From Nocardia brasiliensis ATCC 700358 (GTDB lineage Bacteria; Actinomycetota; Actinomycetes; Mycobacteriales; Mycobacteriaceae), in the NCBI RefSeq assembly GCF_000250675.2, contig NC_018681.1:6262001-6326000 (forward strand): a stretch of 64,000 bases of DNA, written 5' to 3'. This document shows positions 18,134-26,170 of this stretch, one piece after another. The first letter of the stretch is position 1, and each line of letters starts with the position of its first letter. The notes below the pieces were generated by a model, which searched no databases, was not told where the DNA came from, and was given only the letters and a program-made list of their open reading frames with translations. A program made the translations under genes and the position numbers.

Positions 18134-19423
18134 CTACTTCGAAAAGTTCTCCGGCGGTTGCCACGGCCTGCCGTGCGGGTCCTCGGGCCGGTAGGCCGGT
18201 TGCTGTTGCGGCGGTTGCTGCTGTTGCGGCGGTTGCTGCTGCTGCAACGCCTGCTGTTCCTCCTGCGGTGGCAACACCGACTGGTGCGGCGCCGGCTGAT
18301 GCGGCGCGGTGGGCGGCGGCGCCATCAAACCCTCCACCGGCGTGCGCGCGGTGGCCTCGGCCGCGCGGACCGCGCGTTCGATCGTCGGGTCCGACGCGGT
18401 ATCGAACCAGTCGGCGACGTCGGAGTCGTCCTCCACCTTGACCTGCTCGCCGTCGGAAGACGGTGGCTCGTAACGGAACACGCCGTCCTCGCCCTTGGTG
18501 GCGAAGCTGGTCGCGAAGCCTTCGAGCGCCTTGCCGAAATCGCTGGGCACCAGCCATACCTTGTTGGCATCGCCGCGCGCGACCATCGGCAGGGTCTGCA
18601 TGTACTGGTAGGCAAGCAGTTCCGGCGTCGGCTTGCCGTTCTTGATTGCGGCGAAGACCTTCTCGATGGCCTTGGCCTGACCCTGCGCCTGGAGATAGGA
18701 CGCCGCCCGCTCGCCCTGGGCGCGCAGGATGCGGCTCTGCCGTTCGCCTTCGGCCGCGAGGATGGCCGACTGCTTGGCGCCCTCGGCGGACAGGATCTGG
18801 GCCTGCTTGGAACCCTCCGCGGTCTTGATCTGTGATTCGCGGGTGCCCTCCGCGGTGAGGATCATGGCGCGCTTCTCACGGTCGGCCTTCATCTGCTTTT
18901 CCATCGACTCCTGGATCGATGGCGGCGGATCGATGCTCTTCAGCTCGACCCGCGCCACCCGCAGCCCCCATCGGCCGGTGGCCTCGTCCAGCACGCCGCG
19001 CAGCTGGCCGTTGATCTGATCGCGGGAGGTCAGGGTCTGTTCCAGGGTCATGCCGCCGACCACGTTGCGCAGCGTGGTGACGGTGAGCTGCTCGACCGCG
19101 GCGATGTAGTTGCTGATCTCGTAGACCGCCGCCTGCGGGCTGGTGACCTGGAAGTACACCACCGTGTCGATGTGCAGGGTCAGGTTGTCCTCGGTGATCA
19201 CCGGCTGCGGCGGGAAGGACACCACCCGCTCGCGCAGGTCCACCTTGGCGCGGATGCGGTCGGCGAACGGCACGAGGAACGTCAGCTGGCCGGACACGGT
19301 GCGCGAGTACCGGCCGAGCCGCTCGATCACCGCCGCCTCCGCCTGCGGCACCAGCGCGATCGACTTGAAGACCACCACCACGACCAGCAGGACGAGTACG
19401 GCGGCAACGATCAGTACAGCCAT
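18134..19423 (-). CDS. SPFH/band-7 (stomatin-like) membrane protein
   Basis: A 429-residue protein with one N-terminal membrane anchor (VLIVAAVLVLLVVVVVFKSI), an SPFH/PHB domain of about 170 residues (VPQAEAAVIERLGRYSRT onward), and a long charged coiled coil with the repeated element AEGxxQSxIL. The last 70 residues are low-complexity Pro/Gln. Such proteins form cage-like oligomers that organise membrane microdomains and partner with NfeD proteins. Its start overlaps the NfeD stop by one base (TGATG), so the two are translationally coupled. The longer upstream open frame is a shadow of nfeD. Confidence 0.92.
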   Translation of the reverse strand: MAVLIVAAVLVLLVVVVVFKSIALVPQAEAAVIERLGRYSRTVSGQLTFLVPFADRIRAKVDLRERVVSFPPQPVITEDNLTLHIDTVVYFQVTSPQAAVYEISNYIAAVEQLTVTTLRNVVGGMTLEQTLTSRDQINGQLRGVLDEATGRWGLRVARVELKSIDPPPSIQESMEKQMKADREKRAMILTAEGTRESQIKTAEGSKQAQILSAEGAKQSAILAAEGERQSRILRAQGERAASYLQAQGQAKAIEKVFAAIKNGKPTPELLAYQYMQTLPMVARGDANKVWLVPSDFGKALEGFATSFATKGEDGVFRYEPPSSDGEQVKVEDDSDVADWFDTASDPTIERAVRAAEATARTPVEGLMAPPPTAPHQPAPHQSVLPPQEEQQALQQQQPPQQQQPPQQQPAYRPEDPHGRPWQPPENFSK

Positions 19424-19905
19424 CACGGCCCCTTCCACACGACGGCGGTCGCGCCGTCGATCTTCATCACGAACACCTTCGTACCCGGTTCGTACACCTC
19501 GGTCTCGTCCATCGGCCGCGCGGTCCACACTTCCCCGCTCAGCTTCACCTGACCGGAATGCGCGTCCACCTGCTCCAGCACCAACGCCGACTTGCCTTGC
19601 AGGGCTTCGACGTTCGTCGGAATCGGCGGCGGATTGCCGAACCGGCGGCGCAGCACCGGCCGCACCCCGAGAAACAACACCAGCGTCAGCACGCCGAAGA
19701 CGATCGCGTCCACCACCACCGACGTGCCGGCGACGGAACTCACACCCGCGGTGCCCAGCGCGGCGACGCCGAGCATGAGCAAGGTCAGGTCCCCGGTGAG
19801 CATTTCCGCGGCCGCGAGCAAGATCCCCGCGACCAGCCAAACTATTGCGGCCACGCTGACCACTCTAGTGCGCGTCGGCAACCGGATGCGCTGGATGTCG
19901 ATCAT
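19423..19905 (-). CDS. NfeD-family membrane protein
   Basis: A 160-residue protein with three or four hydrophobic helices (VVSVAAIVWLVAGILLAAAEML, LLMLGVAALGTAGVSSV, AIVFGVLTLVLFLGV). A C-terminal OB-fold of about 60 residues follows (LQGKSALVLEQVDAHSGQVK through GTKVFVMKIDGATAVV). This is the short NfeD form lacking the serine-protease domain. It pairs with the band-7 gene immediately downstream and probably stabilises or positions that oligomer. The start could be a few codons internal; no clear ribosome-binding site decides it. Confidence 0.88.
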   Translation of the reverse strand: MIDIQRIRLPTRTRVVSVAAIVWLVAGILLAAAEMLTGDLTLLMLGVAALGTAGVSSVAGTSVVVDAIVFGVLTLVLFLGVRPVLRRRFGNPPPIPTNVEALQGKSALVLEQVDAHSGQVKLSGEVWTARPMDETEVYEPGTKVFVMKIDGATAVVWKGP

Positions 19906-19997
19906 GTGTGCCTGGAATGTTGTAGACCGGCGTGTCGAGCGCGGGCCCCGCGATTCGCAGAACCGAATACGAATGTCCGCCTGCTAAGTTCGGGCGG

Positions 19998-20825
19998 ATG
20001 AGCGGGCATGACAGGTACGGCGGCGATATCTTCTCCGGGCATTCCCGGGCGAAAAAGCGGGCGGTACCGCAGGTCAGCGCCGAACGCGACCTCGTCGTCG
20101 AGGACGCGGCCAGCGGATTCTGCGGCGCCGTGGTGGGTTTCGACCGCAGCTACGACGGCGAGTTCGTCAAACTGGAGGACGCGCGCGGCGCGGTGCGGCT
20201 GTTCGCGCTGCGTGAGGCCGCGTTCCTGATCGACGGTCAGCCGGTCACACTGGTCCGGCCGACGGCCGCGGCACCGAAGCAGCAGACGCGGTCGGCTTCC
20301 GGCTCCACCCGGGTCGAGGGGCTACGCGCAAGGGTGGCCAGGACCAGCCGGATCTGGGTGGAGGGCGTGCACGACGCCGCACTGGTCGAGCGGGTCTGGG
20401 GCCACGATCTGCGGGTCGAAGGCATGGTCGTGGAACATCTGGAGGGGCTGGACAACCTGGCCGAGCGGCTCGTGGAGTTCGAGCCCGGTCCCGGCCGGCG
20501 GGTGGGCGTGCTGGTCGACCACCTGGTCACCGGCTCGAAGGAGACCCAGCTCACCACCGGGCTCGGCCCGCACGTGCTGGTCACCGGCCACCCGTTCATC
20601 GACGTGTGGCAGGCGGTGCGGCCCGCCACGGTCGGCATCGACGCGTGGCCGCAGGTGCCGCGCGGCGAGGACTGGAAAACCGGCATCTGCGACCGGCTGG
20701 GCTGGGGCACCCCGCAGGACGGCTGGCGCCGGATCTACGGCGCGGTCGAGTCCTTCCGGGACCTCGAGGCACCGCTCATCGGGGCGGTGGAACGGCTCAT
20801 CGACTTCGTCACCGAGCCGGAATAG
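19998..20825 (+). CDS. DUF3097 family protein
   Basis: A 275-residue soluble protein conserved across actinobacteria, with no established function. It begins MSGHDRYGGDIFSG and has a central block SRIWVEGVHDAALVERVWGHDLR. It also carries VEFEPGPGRRVGVLVDHLVTGSKE and VTGHPFIDVWQAVRP. The WVEGVHDAALVERVWG stretch followed by GVLVDHLVTGSKE resembles a Toprim-like core, but this is only a suggestion. The ATG at 19998 is chosen because the family start follows it directly; the frame is open 66 bases further upstream. It is divergent from nfeD. Confidence 0.8.
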   Translation: MSGHDRYGGDIFSGHSRAKKRAVPQVSAERDLVVEDAASGFCGAVVGFDRSYDGEFVKLEDARGAVRLFALREAAFLIDGQPVTLVRPTAAAPKQQTRSASGSTRVEGLRARVARTSRIWVEGVHDAALVERVWGHDLRVEGMVVEHLEGLDNLAERLVEFEPGPGRRVGVLVDHLVTGSKETQLTTGLGPHVLVTGHPFIDVWQAVRPATVGIDAWPQVPRGEDWKTGICDRLGWGTPQDGWRRIYGAVESFRDLEAPLIGAVERLIDFVTEPE

Positions 20826-20915
20826 GCGCGTCCGCCGAGGTACTCGCGGCGCTGCTCAGGAATGCCCCTCGCGGGAATGCCCGTGAATAACCATCACCCT
20901 TTATGCTCGATAATT

Positions 20916-21728
20916 ATGTGCTCTCCTAGTGCCACGCTGACGGTGTGGGCCGGCTCCTGGCTGGCCGGCTGCAGCGCGCCCGACGACGTATTGGAGGCCC
21001 TGCACGCCTGGGCGGGCCGGCACACCATCGCGGCCGGCGACCCGGTCACCGGTGGCCGCTCCGATCTGCCGTGGTCGTCGCGCGGCAATCTGCCGGGCAC
21101 CGGGATGATGGCGCTGCTCAAGGTGATTCGCGAGGCGATGGCCGAGCCGGGCGCGAAGATCCGGCTGGTGCTGCCGGTGCCGGGCGACGTGCGCGGCCTG
21201 CCGGTCGGCACCGCCTTCGCCGCCGACGCGATCGAGGCGCAGGAGGGTCTGCTCCTCGGCGCGCCGGGCACGGAGGGCACCGGCCTGATCCCGCAGTGGA
21301 CCGACGACGACACCTTGCAATGGTCGGTCTACAGCACGCCGATTCCGGCGGAACCCGGCCCCGGCATGTCGCTCGGCGAGGCGGAATACGCTATGCGCGA
21401 AGCGGTCCGCGACGCCGCCGACGCGCTGATGCAGTTGCACACCACCTCCGTCGGGTCGGCCGATTCGGATCCGCGCGAACTCATCGAGGCCGAGCTCGCG
21501 GACTACTCCCGGCACGACTACCCCGACTCGATTCCGCTGCGGGCCAGGAAGATTCTGGACACCGCCGACCATGTCGCCGCGATTCTCACTGTGGCGCAAC
21601 GGGAACCGGCTTCCTCGCCGACCTCGGCGACCGCGATCGGCGCCCAGGAGTCGCTGCTGCGCCCGCTGTGGGACGCGATCCGCGCGGCCAGGCTGGTCGC
21701 GGTGCACGCGGCGGCGCGCAGCGCCTGA
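20916..21728 (+). CDS. Conserved actinobacterial protein, function unknown
   Basis: A 270-residue soluble protein starting MCSPSATLTVWAGSWLAG. It has an alpha/beta character, with hydrophobic strands (KIRLVLPVPGDVRGLPVG) and an acidic, Trp-containing middle (PQWTDDDTLQWSVYSTP). It lacks a signal peptide and membrane segments. No catalytic motif is evident. Similar proteins are widespread in Nocardia and relatives (inference). The ATG at 20916 is only ten bases from a TATGCT -10-like element, which suggests a leaderless transcript; no ribosome-binding site is present. Confidence 0.72.
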   Translation: MCSPSATLTVWAGSWLAGCSAPDDVLEALHAWAGRHTIAAGDPVTGGRSDLPWSSRGNLPGTGMMALLKVIREAMAEPGAKIRLVLPVPGDVRGLPVGTAFAADAIEAQEGLLLGAPGTEGTGLIPQWTDDDTLQWSVYSTPIPAEPGPGMSLGEAEYAMREAVRDAADALMQLHTTSVGSADSDPRELIEAELADYSRHDYPDSIPLRARKILDTADHVAAILTVAQREPASSPTSATAIGAQESLLRPLWDAIRAARLVAVHAAARSA

Positions 21729-21841
21729 GTGCCCGCTTCGGGGCGTTTGTCCCGTTGTGCCGCAATCGAATCCGCTTCCGGTCGCGCTCGGGGCGGTCTC
21801 GCAATAGTGTGCTTCGAGGAGTCGAGCGAAGGAGGTTCGCG

Positions 21842-22585
21842 ATGCGCTGCACCGCGATACTCGCGGCGGTGGTCACCGCGGCGACGATCGGAATCGGCCT
21901 GCCCGCCGTGCCGCAGGCGGCCGCGGTGGTCGGCGGACAACCGGCCGACGCGTCCGCGTACCCGTGGCTGGTCGCGATCGGCACCCCGCTGCTGCCGCTG
22001 CGCCCCGGCGGGCAGTTCTGCGCGGGTGCGTTGATCGCCCCCGACCAGGTGGTCACCGCGGCGCACTGCGCCGTGTTCACCGGGCGGGTACCCGCCGCGC
22101 TGCGCGTCACCTTCGACCGATCGGACCTGCGCACCGACGCGGGCACCTCGGTCCGCGTCACCGACGTCCGGGTGCATCCGGATTTCCGGGTCACCGTGTT
22201 CGGCACCGACCTGGCCTATCACAACGACCTGGCCATCCTCACGCTCGACCATCCGGTCCAGCGCCCGACGGTGCGCATCGCCGCGGCCCACGGCACTTCG
22301 GGCACCATCCTGGGCTGGGGTGCGACTTCGGACGACGACTGGACGAACCCGCTGCTGCACGCCGCCACCGTCCCGCTCGACGCCGACTGCGCCGCCTACG
22401 GCGACGCCTTCGACCCCCGAGAAGCGTTGTGCGCCGGTTCGACCACCGCCGACGCCAACCAATTCGACAGCGGCGGCCCACTTCTCGTCGACGGCGAGCT
22501 GGTCGCCCTCACCTCCTGGGGCAAGGGCGCCGCCGAACCCGGCTACCCCGGCATCTACACCCGCCTGTCCACCGTCATGTTCTGA
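21842..22585 (+). CDS. Secreted trypsin-like serine protease
   Basis: A 247-residue S1-family protease with a signal peptide (residues 1-27 or so, ending near PQAAA). The mature chain starts VVGGQPADASAYPWLV. The catalytic triad is His75 (TAAHC), Asp129 (NDLAIL) and Ser210. Asp204 sits six residues before the nucleophile, the position that gives trypsin its Arg/Lys preference. Around the nucleophile the sequence is QFDSGGPL instead of the usual GDSGGP: the Gly before Asp is replaced by Phe. A strong AAGGAGG precedes the ATG. There is no long pro-segment, so activation may need only signal removal. Confidence 0.92.
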   Translation: MRCTAILAAVVTAATIGIGLPAVPQAAAVVGGQPADASAYPWLVAIGTPLLPLRPGGQFCAGALIAPDQVVTAAHCAVFTGRVPAALRVTFDRSDLRTDAGTSVRVTDVRVHPDFRVTVFGTDLAYHNDLAILTLDHPVQRPTVRIAAAHGTSGTILGWGATSDDDWTNPLLHAATVPLDADCAAYGDAFDPREALCAGSTTADANQFDSGGPLLVDGELVALTSWGKGAAEPGYPGIYTRLSTVMF

Positions 22586-22597
22586 GCGAATCCGCAT

Positions 22598-22671
22598 TCC
22601 CGCACCCTTTCCTGCACGAGACACGGTGTGTCGCACGGCAGGTCGGGGTGCGGGAGGTCAGAGGGGGTGCG
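22598..22671. repeat. Imperfect palindrome of the REP-like family
   Basis: The outer arms TCCCGCACCC (22598-22607) and GGGTGCGGGA (22646-22655) pair perfectly. Inside them CCTGC/GCAGG and GACAC/GTGTC can also pair. The right side (22646-22671) continues GGTCAGAGGGGGTGCG and aligns with the right arms of the palindromes at 4900-4925 and 46661-46687. It lies between the converging protease and Gln-rich membrane protein genes. Confidence 0.7.
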
Positions 22672-22682
22672 CGGACCCCGGA

Positions 22683-23207
22683 TCAGTGCTGCTGGTGCGG
22701 CGGATACGAGGACTGCTGCGGGTACTGCTGACCCTGCGGCTGGTAGGGCTGCTGGTACTGCTGGCCGTACGGCTGACCTTGATACGGCTGCTGGCCCTGG
22801 TAAGGCTGCTGGCCCTGATACGGCTGCTGCCCTTGATAGGGCTGCTGGTATCCCGGCTGCTGGTAGCCCGGCTGCTGGGCCGGATACGCCTGCTGCTGCG
22901 GGTACTGCTGCCCGGGGTACTGCTGCCCGGCTACCTGCTGCTGGTACGGCTGCGCGCCGTTACCGTGCTGCGGCAGCTGGTTCTGGTTCTGCCCTCTGTT
23001 TCTCCGGGAGAGCCAGATGATGACGACCATGCCGACGACGACCAGACCGAGGCAGATCAGCCCCACGACCCACGAGCCACCCTTGCCGCCCCGGCTCCCC
23101 CGCCGGCGTGCTTCCGTGGTCTCCAGTGCTGCCGTCCACACGGTGTCGTCGGACCATGCCCCCAGGTCCAACAGTCCGGTAGTGGTCATCATGTCGATAT
23201 ATGTCAT
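22683..23207 (-). CDS. Single-pass membrane protein with Gln/Tyr/Pro repeat tail
   Basis: A 174-residue protein. A short N-terminal segment and a basic Gly/Arg patch (RRRGSRGGKGG) precede one transmembrane helix (WVVGLICLGLVVVGMVVIIWL). The remaining 105 residues consist almost only of Gln, Tyr, Pro and Gly, with tandem PYQGQQ hexapeptides and QQPGY units. The ATG at 23207 has AAGGTGAG upstream. Such tails are prone to self-association or cell-wall contact in other actinobacterial proteins; the function here is unknown. The encoding DNA is correspondingly repetitive (ctgctggccctg-type units). Confidence 0.75.
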   Translation of the reverse strand: MTYIDMMTTTGLLDLGAWSDDTVWTAALETTEARRRGSRGGKGGSWVVGLICLGLVVVGMVVIIWLSRRNRGQNQNQLPQHGNGAQPYQQQVAGQQYPGQQYPQQQAYPAQQPGYQQPGYQQPYQGQQPYQGQQPYQGQQPYQGQPYGQQYQQPYQPQGQQYPQQSSYPPHQQH

Positions 23208-23280
23208 CAATTCTCACCTTGCGCCCCGCTTCGGCTTCGTCCGAAGGCGAGAGCGATGCTATCGCAGACCTATTCGCGAG

Positions 23281-24342
23281 TCATCGATGAACGGTGCCCC
23301 GACTTGGGAGGGCACAGCACCCGATGAAGCAGGGCTCGCCGTTCGGCGTGCAGCCGTAACCGGGGACCTCGCCGAGCCGTCGCGGCTGTGCGCCCGCCAG
23401 CTGCTCGCCGATCAATTCGACGACCATGCGCGCGAAACGGGGGTCGGTGCCGGGGGTGCCCGCCCGCACGAAAGCCATGTCGAGTTCGGCGGCCTTCTCC
23501 CGCGCCTCGTTGTCGAGATCCCAGATCACCTCGAGGTGATCGGACACGAAGCCCACCGGGCAGACGATGACCGCTTCGACGTTCTTCGCGCCGAGATCGT
23601 CCAGGTGATCCACGATATCGGGATCCAGCCACGGCACCTGCGGCGGACCCGAGCGGGACTGCCAGACGACGTCGTAGTCGGTGAACCCCGTTGCGGCGGC
23701 GGCCAATCGGGCGGCCTCGGCGACCTGACGGCTGTACAGGTGCCCGCCGTCGGCCGCCGGGCCCGCGGCGGTGTCGGCGACGATCGGAATGGAATGCGCG
23801 GTGAAGACCAGCCGGGCCGCGTCGCGGCGCTCGGCCGGAAGTTCTTGCCGTGCCGCGCGAATCGCGTCGGCGAAGGCCGCGATCAGCAGCGGGTGATCGA
23901 AGTACTGGCGCAGCTTCACCAGCTCCGGCGCACCGGCACCGAAAGCCGTTCGGGCCCTGGCGATATCCTCGTGGTACTGCAGACAGCCCGAGTAACCGCC
24001 CCAGGCCGAAGTCGGGAACACCAGCGCGGAACGCACACCGTCGGCGGCCATCCGCGCGACGGTGTCCTCCACCATCGGCGTCCAGTTCCGGTTGCCGAAG
24101 TACACCGGCAGATCGATTCCGGCCGCGGCCAATTCGGCCTCGACCGCCGTGATGATGTCCCGGTTGAGCGCGTTGATCGGCGACACCCCGCCGAAGTGCA
24201 GATAGTGCTGCGCGACCTCGTCGAGCCGCGCGCGCGGCACGCCCCGGCCCCGGGTGACGTTCTCCAGGAACGGCATCACGTCTTCGGGGCGCTCCGGGCC
24301 GCCGAAGGACAGCAACAGCAGTGCGTCGGCGGCCCGTGCCAC
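23281..24342 (-). CDS. hemH: Coproporphyrin/protoporphyrin ferrochelatase
   Basis: A 353-residue ferrochelatase inserting Fe2+ into the porphyrin in the actinobacterial (coproporphyrin-dependent) haem pathway. Conserved segments are LLLLSFGGPERPEDVMPFLENV at the start, the catalytic His in FTAHSIP, and the Glu-containing HLEVIWDLDNEA. The C-terminus carries CTPNGEPCFIGCC and an internal Cys lies in GYSGCLQYHE. Both fit the four-cysteine [2Fe-2S] site known from mycobacterial ferrochelatase. The GTG at 24342 has GGAGGAGGG upstream; the longer open frame is a shadow of inhA. It is the third gene of fabG1-inhA-hemH, as in M. tuberculosis. Confidence 0.95.
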   Translation of the reverse strand: MARAADALLLLSFGGPERPEDVMPFLENVTRGRGVPRARLDEVAQHYLHFGGVSPINALNRDIITAVEAELAAAGIDLPVYFGNRNWTPMVEDTVARMAADGVRSALVFPTSAWGGYSGCLQYHEDIARARTAFGAGAPELVKLRQYFDHPLLIAAFADAIRAARQELPAERRDAARLVFTAHSIPIVADTAAGPAADGGHLYSRQVAEAARLAAAATGFTDYDVVWQSRSGPPQVPWLDPDIVDHLDDLGAKNVEAVIVCPVGFVSDHLEVIWDLDNEAREKAAELDMAFVRAGTPGTDPRFARMVVELIGEQLAGAQPRRLGEVPGYGCTPNGEPCFIGCCALPSRGTVHR

Positions 24343-24362
24343 GTTCCCTCCTCCGGGATGAC

Positions 24363-25199
24363 TCAGTTGATCGACATGTCCTCGGGGAACCAGGTGTTGT
24401 GGCTGGCCCCGCCGTCGACGTAGATGATCGAGGCGGTGGTGCCCGGCAGCCAGTCCGAGAGCATCGCGACGATCGACTTGGCGACCACCGTCGGGTCGTC
24501 GACGTCCCAGCCGATCGGCGACGCGCCGTCCCAGTACTCGTTGAGCTGGTTGAGCTTGGCGGCGTCGTCGGTCGCGGTGCCCGCGATCGCCTTCGCCGCG
24601 AGTGTCTTGATCGGACCGGCGGCGATCAGGTTGGAGCGAATCTTCTTGGCCGCGCCCACCTCTCGCGCGACGTACCGGTTCACCGACTCGAGCGCGGCCT
24701 TGGCCACACCCATCCAGTTGTAGAACGGCATCGCGGTGCGCGGATCGAAATCCATGCCCACGATCGAGCCGCGCTCGTTCATCACCGGCAGCACCGCGCG
24801 GGCCAGCGAGGCGTAGCTCCACGCCGAGATCTCGAAGGCCTTCGCCGCGTCGGGGCCGGGGCCGTCGAGGAACGGCAGCGCCTCGGGGCCCATCAGGGTG
24901 CGCGGCGCGAACGCGATGGAGTGCAGCACGCCGTCGATGCCCTCGGGCGCCAGCTCACGCAGCTTGTCCGGCAGCTCGGCGAGGTTCTCCTCGCTGGTGA
25001 CGTCGAGCGGGATGGCCGGGGGGACCTCCTGCGGCAGCCGCTTGGCGATGCGGTCGATCAACCGCAGCCGCTCCGGAATGCCGGTGATGATCACCTTCGC
25101 GCCCTGCTCCTGCGCGACCGCGGCCGCGTGGAACGCGATCGACGAGTCGGTGATGATGCCGGTCACCAGAATGGTCTTGCCTTCGAGCAGTCCGCCCAT
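24363..25199 (-). CDS. inhA: NADH-dependent enoyl-ACP reductase InhA
   Basis: A 278-residue FAS-II enzyme that reduces long-chain 2-enoyl-ACP on the way to mycolic acids. The NADH site begins GKTILVTGIITDSSIAF, with Ile16, Ile21 and Ser94 (in LHSIAF) at exactly the M. tuberculosis numbers that contact NADH and the isoniazid adduct. A two-residue insertion after that shifts the catalytic pair to Tyr160 and Lys167 (YNWMGVAK). The C-terminus is a few residues longer than the 269-residue mycobacterial enzyme. It follows fabG1 by 42 bases and precedes hemH by 20, an operon shared with mycobacteria. Confidence 0.97.
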   Translation of the reverse strand: MGGLLEGKTILVTGIITDSSIAFHAAAVAQEQGAKVIITGIPERLRLIDRIAKRLPQEVPPAIPLDVTSEENLAELPDKLRELAPEGIDGVLHSIAFAPRTLMGPEALPFLDGPGPDAAKAFEISAWSYASLARAVLPVMNERGSIVGMDFDPRTAMPFYNWMGVAKAALESVNRYVAREVGAAKKIRSNLIAAGPIKTLAAKAIAGTATDDAAKLNQLNEYWDGASPIGWDVDDPTVVAKSIVAMLSDWLPGTTASIIYVDGGASHNTWFPEDMSIN

Positions 25200-25241
25200 G
25201 GGTTCTCGGTTCTCCTGATTTCGGGTTGTGTGGTGAAAAGA

Positions 25242-25964
25242 CTAGTGGCCCATGCCGAAGCCGCCGTCGACCGGGATGACCGCGCCGGTGATGTAGCCCG
25301 CGTCGTCGGAGGCCAGGAAGCTGATCGCGCCGGCGACCTCCTCCGGCTGGCCCATCCGCTTGGCCGGAATGCCGTACTTCAGCACCAGGTCCCGCATTTC
25401 GTCGGTCATCTCTTCGCGGGTCATATCGGTTTCGATCAGACCGGGCGCCACCACGTTGGCGGTGATGTTGCGCGAACCGATCTCCATGGTGATCGCGCGC
25501 GCCATGCCGACCAGGCCCGCCTTGGCCGCGGCGTAGTTGACCTGGCCCGGCGCGCCCTTGAGGCCGACCACGGAGCCGAGGAAGATGATCCGGCCGAACT
25601 TCGCGCGCAGCATGGCGCGGTTGGCGCGCTTGGCGCAGCGGAAGGCGCCGGTGAGGTTGGCATCGATCACGCGGGTGAACTGCTCCTCGTTCATCCGCAT
25701 CAGCAGCGTGTTGTCGACGATGCCGGCGTTGGCCACCAGCACCTCGACCGGACCCTGCTTCTCCTCGACCTCGGTGAACGCGCGGTCGATCGATTCCGCG
25801 TCCGTCACATCGCATTTCACGCCGAGCATCCCGTCCGGCACGCCGGAACCGCGGTGGGTGACGGCGACCTTGTGACCGTCGGCCACCAAGCGCTGCGCGA
25901 CTGCGAGACCGATGCCACGGTTACCACCGGTGACCAGGACAGACCGGGATGTGATGTTCGACAT
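25242..25964 (-). CDS. fabG1: 3-oxoacyl-ACP reductase FabG1 (MabA)
   Basis: A 240-residue NADPH-dependent SDR that reduces 3-ketoacyl-ACP in FAS-II. The motifs are VTGGNRGIG (near 12), NAG (in VANAGIVDN), and the catalytic Ser (LGSVVG) with YAAAK. The C-terminal PVDGGFGMGH matches the mycobacterial MabA ending closely. It is the first gene of the fabG1-inhA-hemH operon. The open frame extends far upstream, but the ATG at 25964 gives the family length. About 200 bases upstream hold no gene and presumably the operon promoter. Confidence 0.96.
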   Translation of the reverse strand: MSNITSRSVLVTGGNRGIGLAVAQRLVADGHKVAVTHRGSGVPDGMLGVKCDVTDAESIDRAFTEVEEKQGPVEVLVANAGIVDNTLLMRMNEEQFTRVIDANLTGAFRCAKRANRAMLRAKFGRIIFLGSVVGLKGAPGQVNYAAAKAGLVGMARAITMEIGSRNITANVVAPGLIETDMTREEMTDEMRDLVLKYGIPAKRMGQPEEVAGAISFLASDDAGYITGAVIPVDGGFGMGH

Positions 25965-26170
25965 GGGGAACAACCTACCTGGTGGCGGCCGCCGTCCGGA
26001 AACCCGCCCGGCGCTGGTCCGGACGGGTCCGCGGCGAGGGCGGCGCGGTTCGGACAGAACGGTCACCAGCCCTGCGGCGTGACCCGATCGGGGAGACAGC
26101 GGCGGCTCGGCACCCCGGCGTCGACGCCTCCGGCGCAGGCCGAAACGTGCGTGGCGCCAGGGTGACTCGA

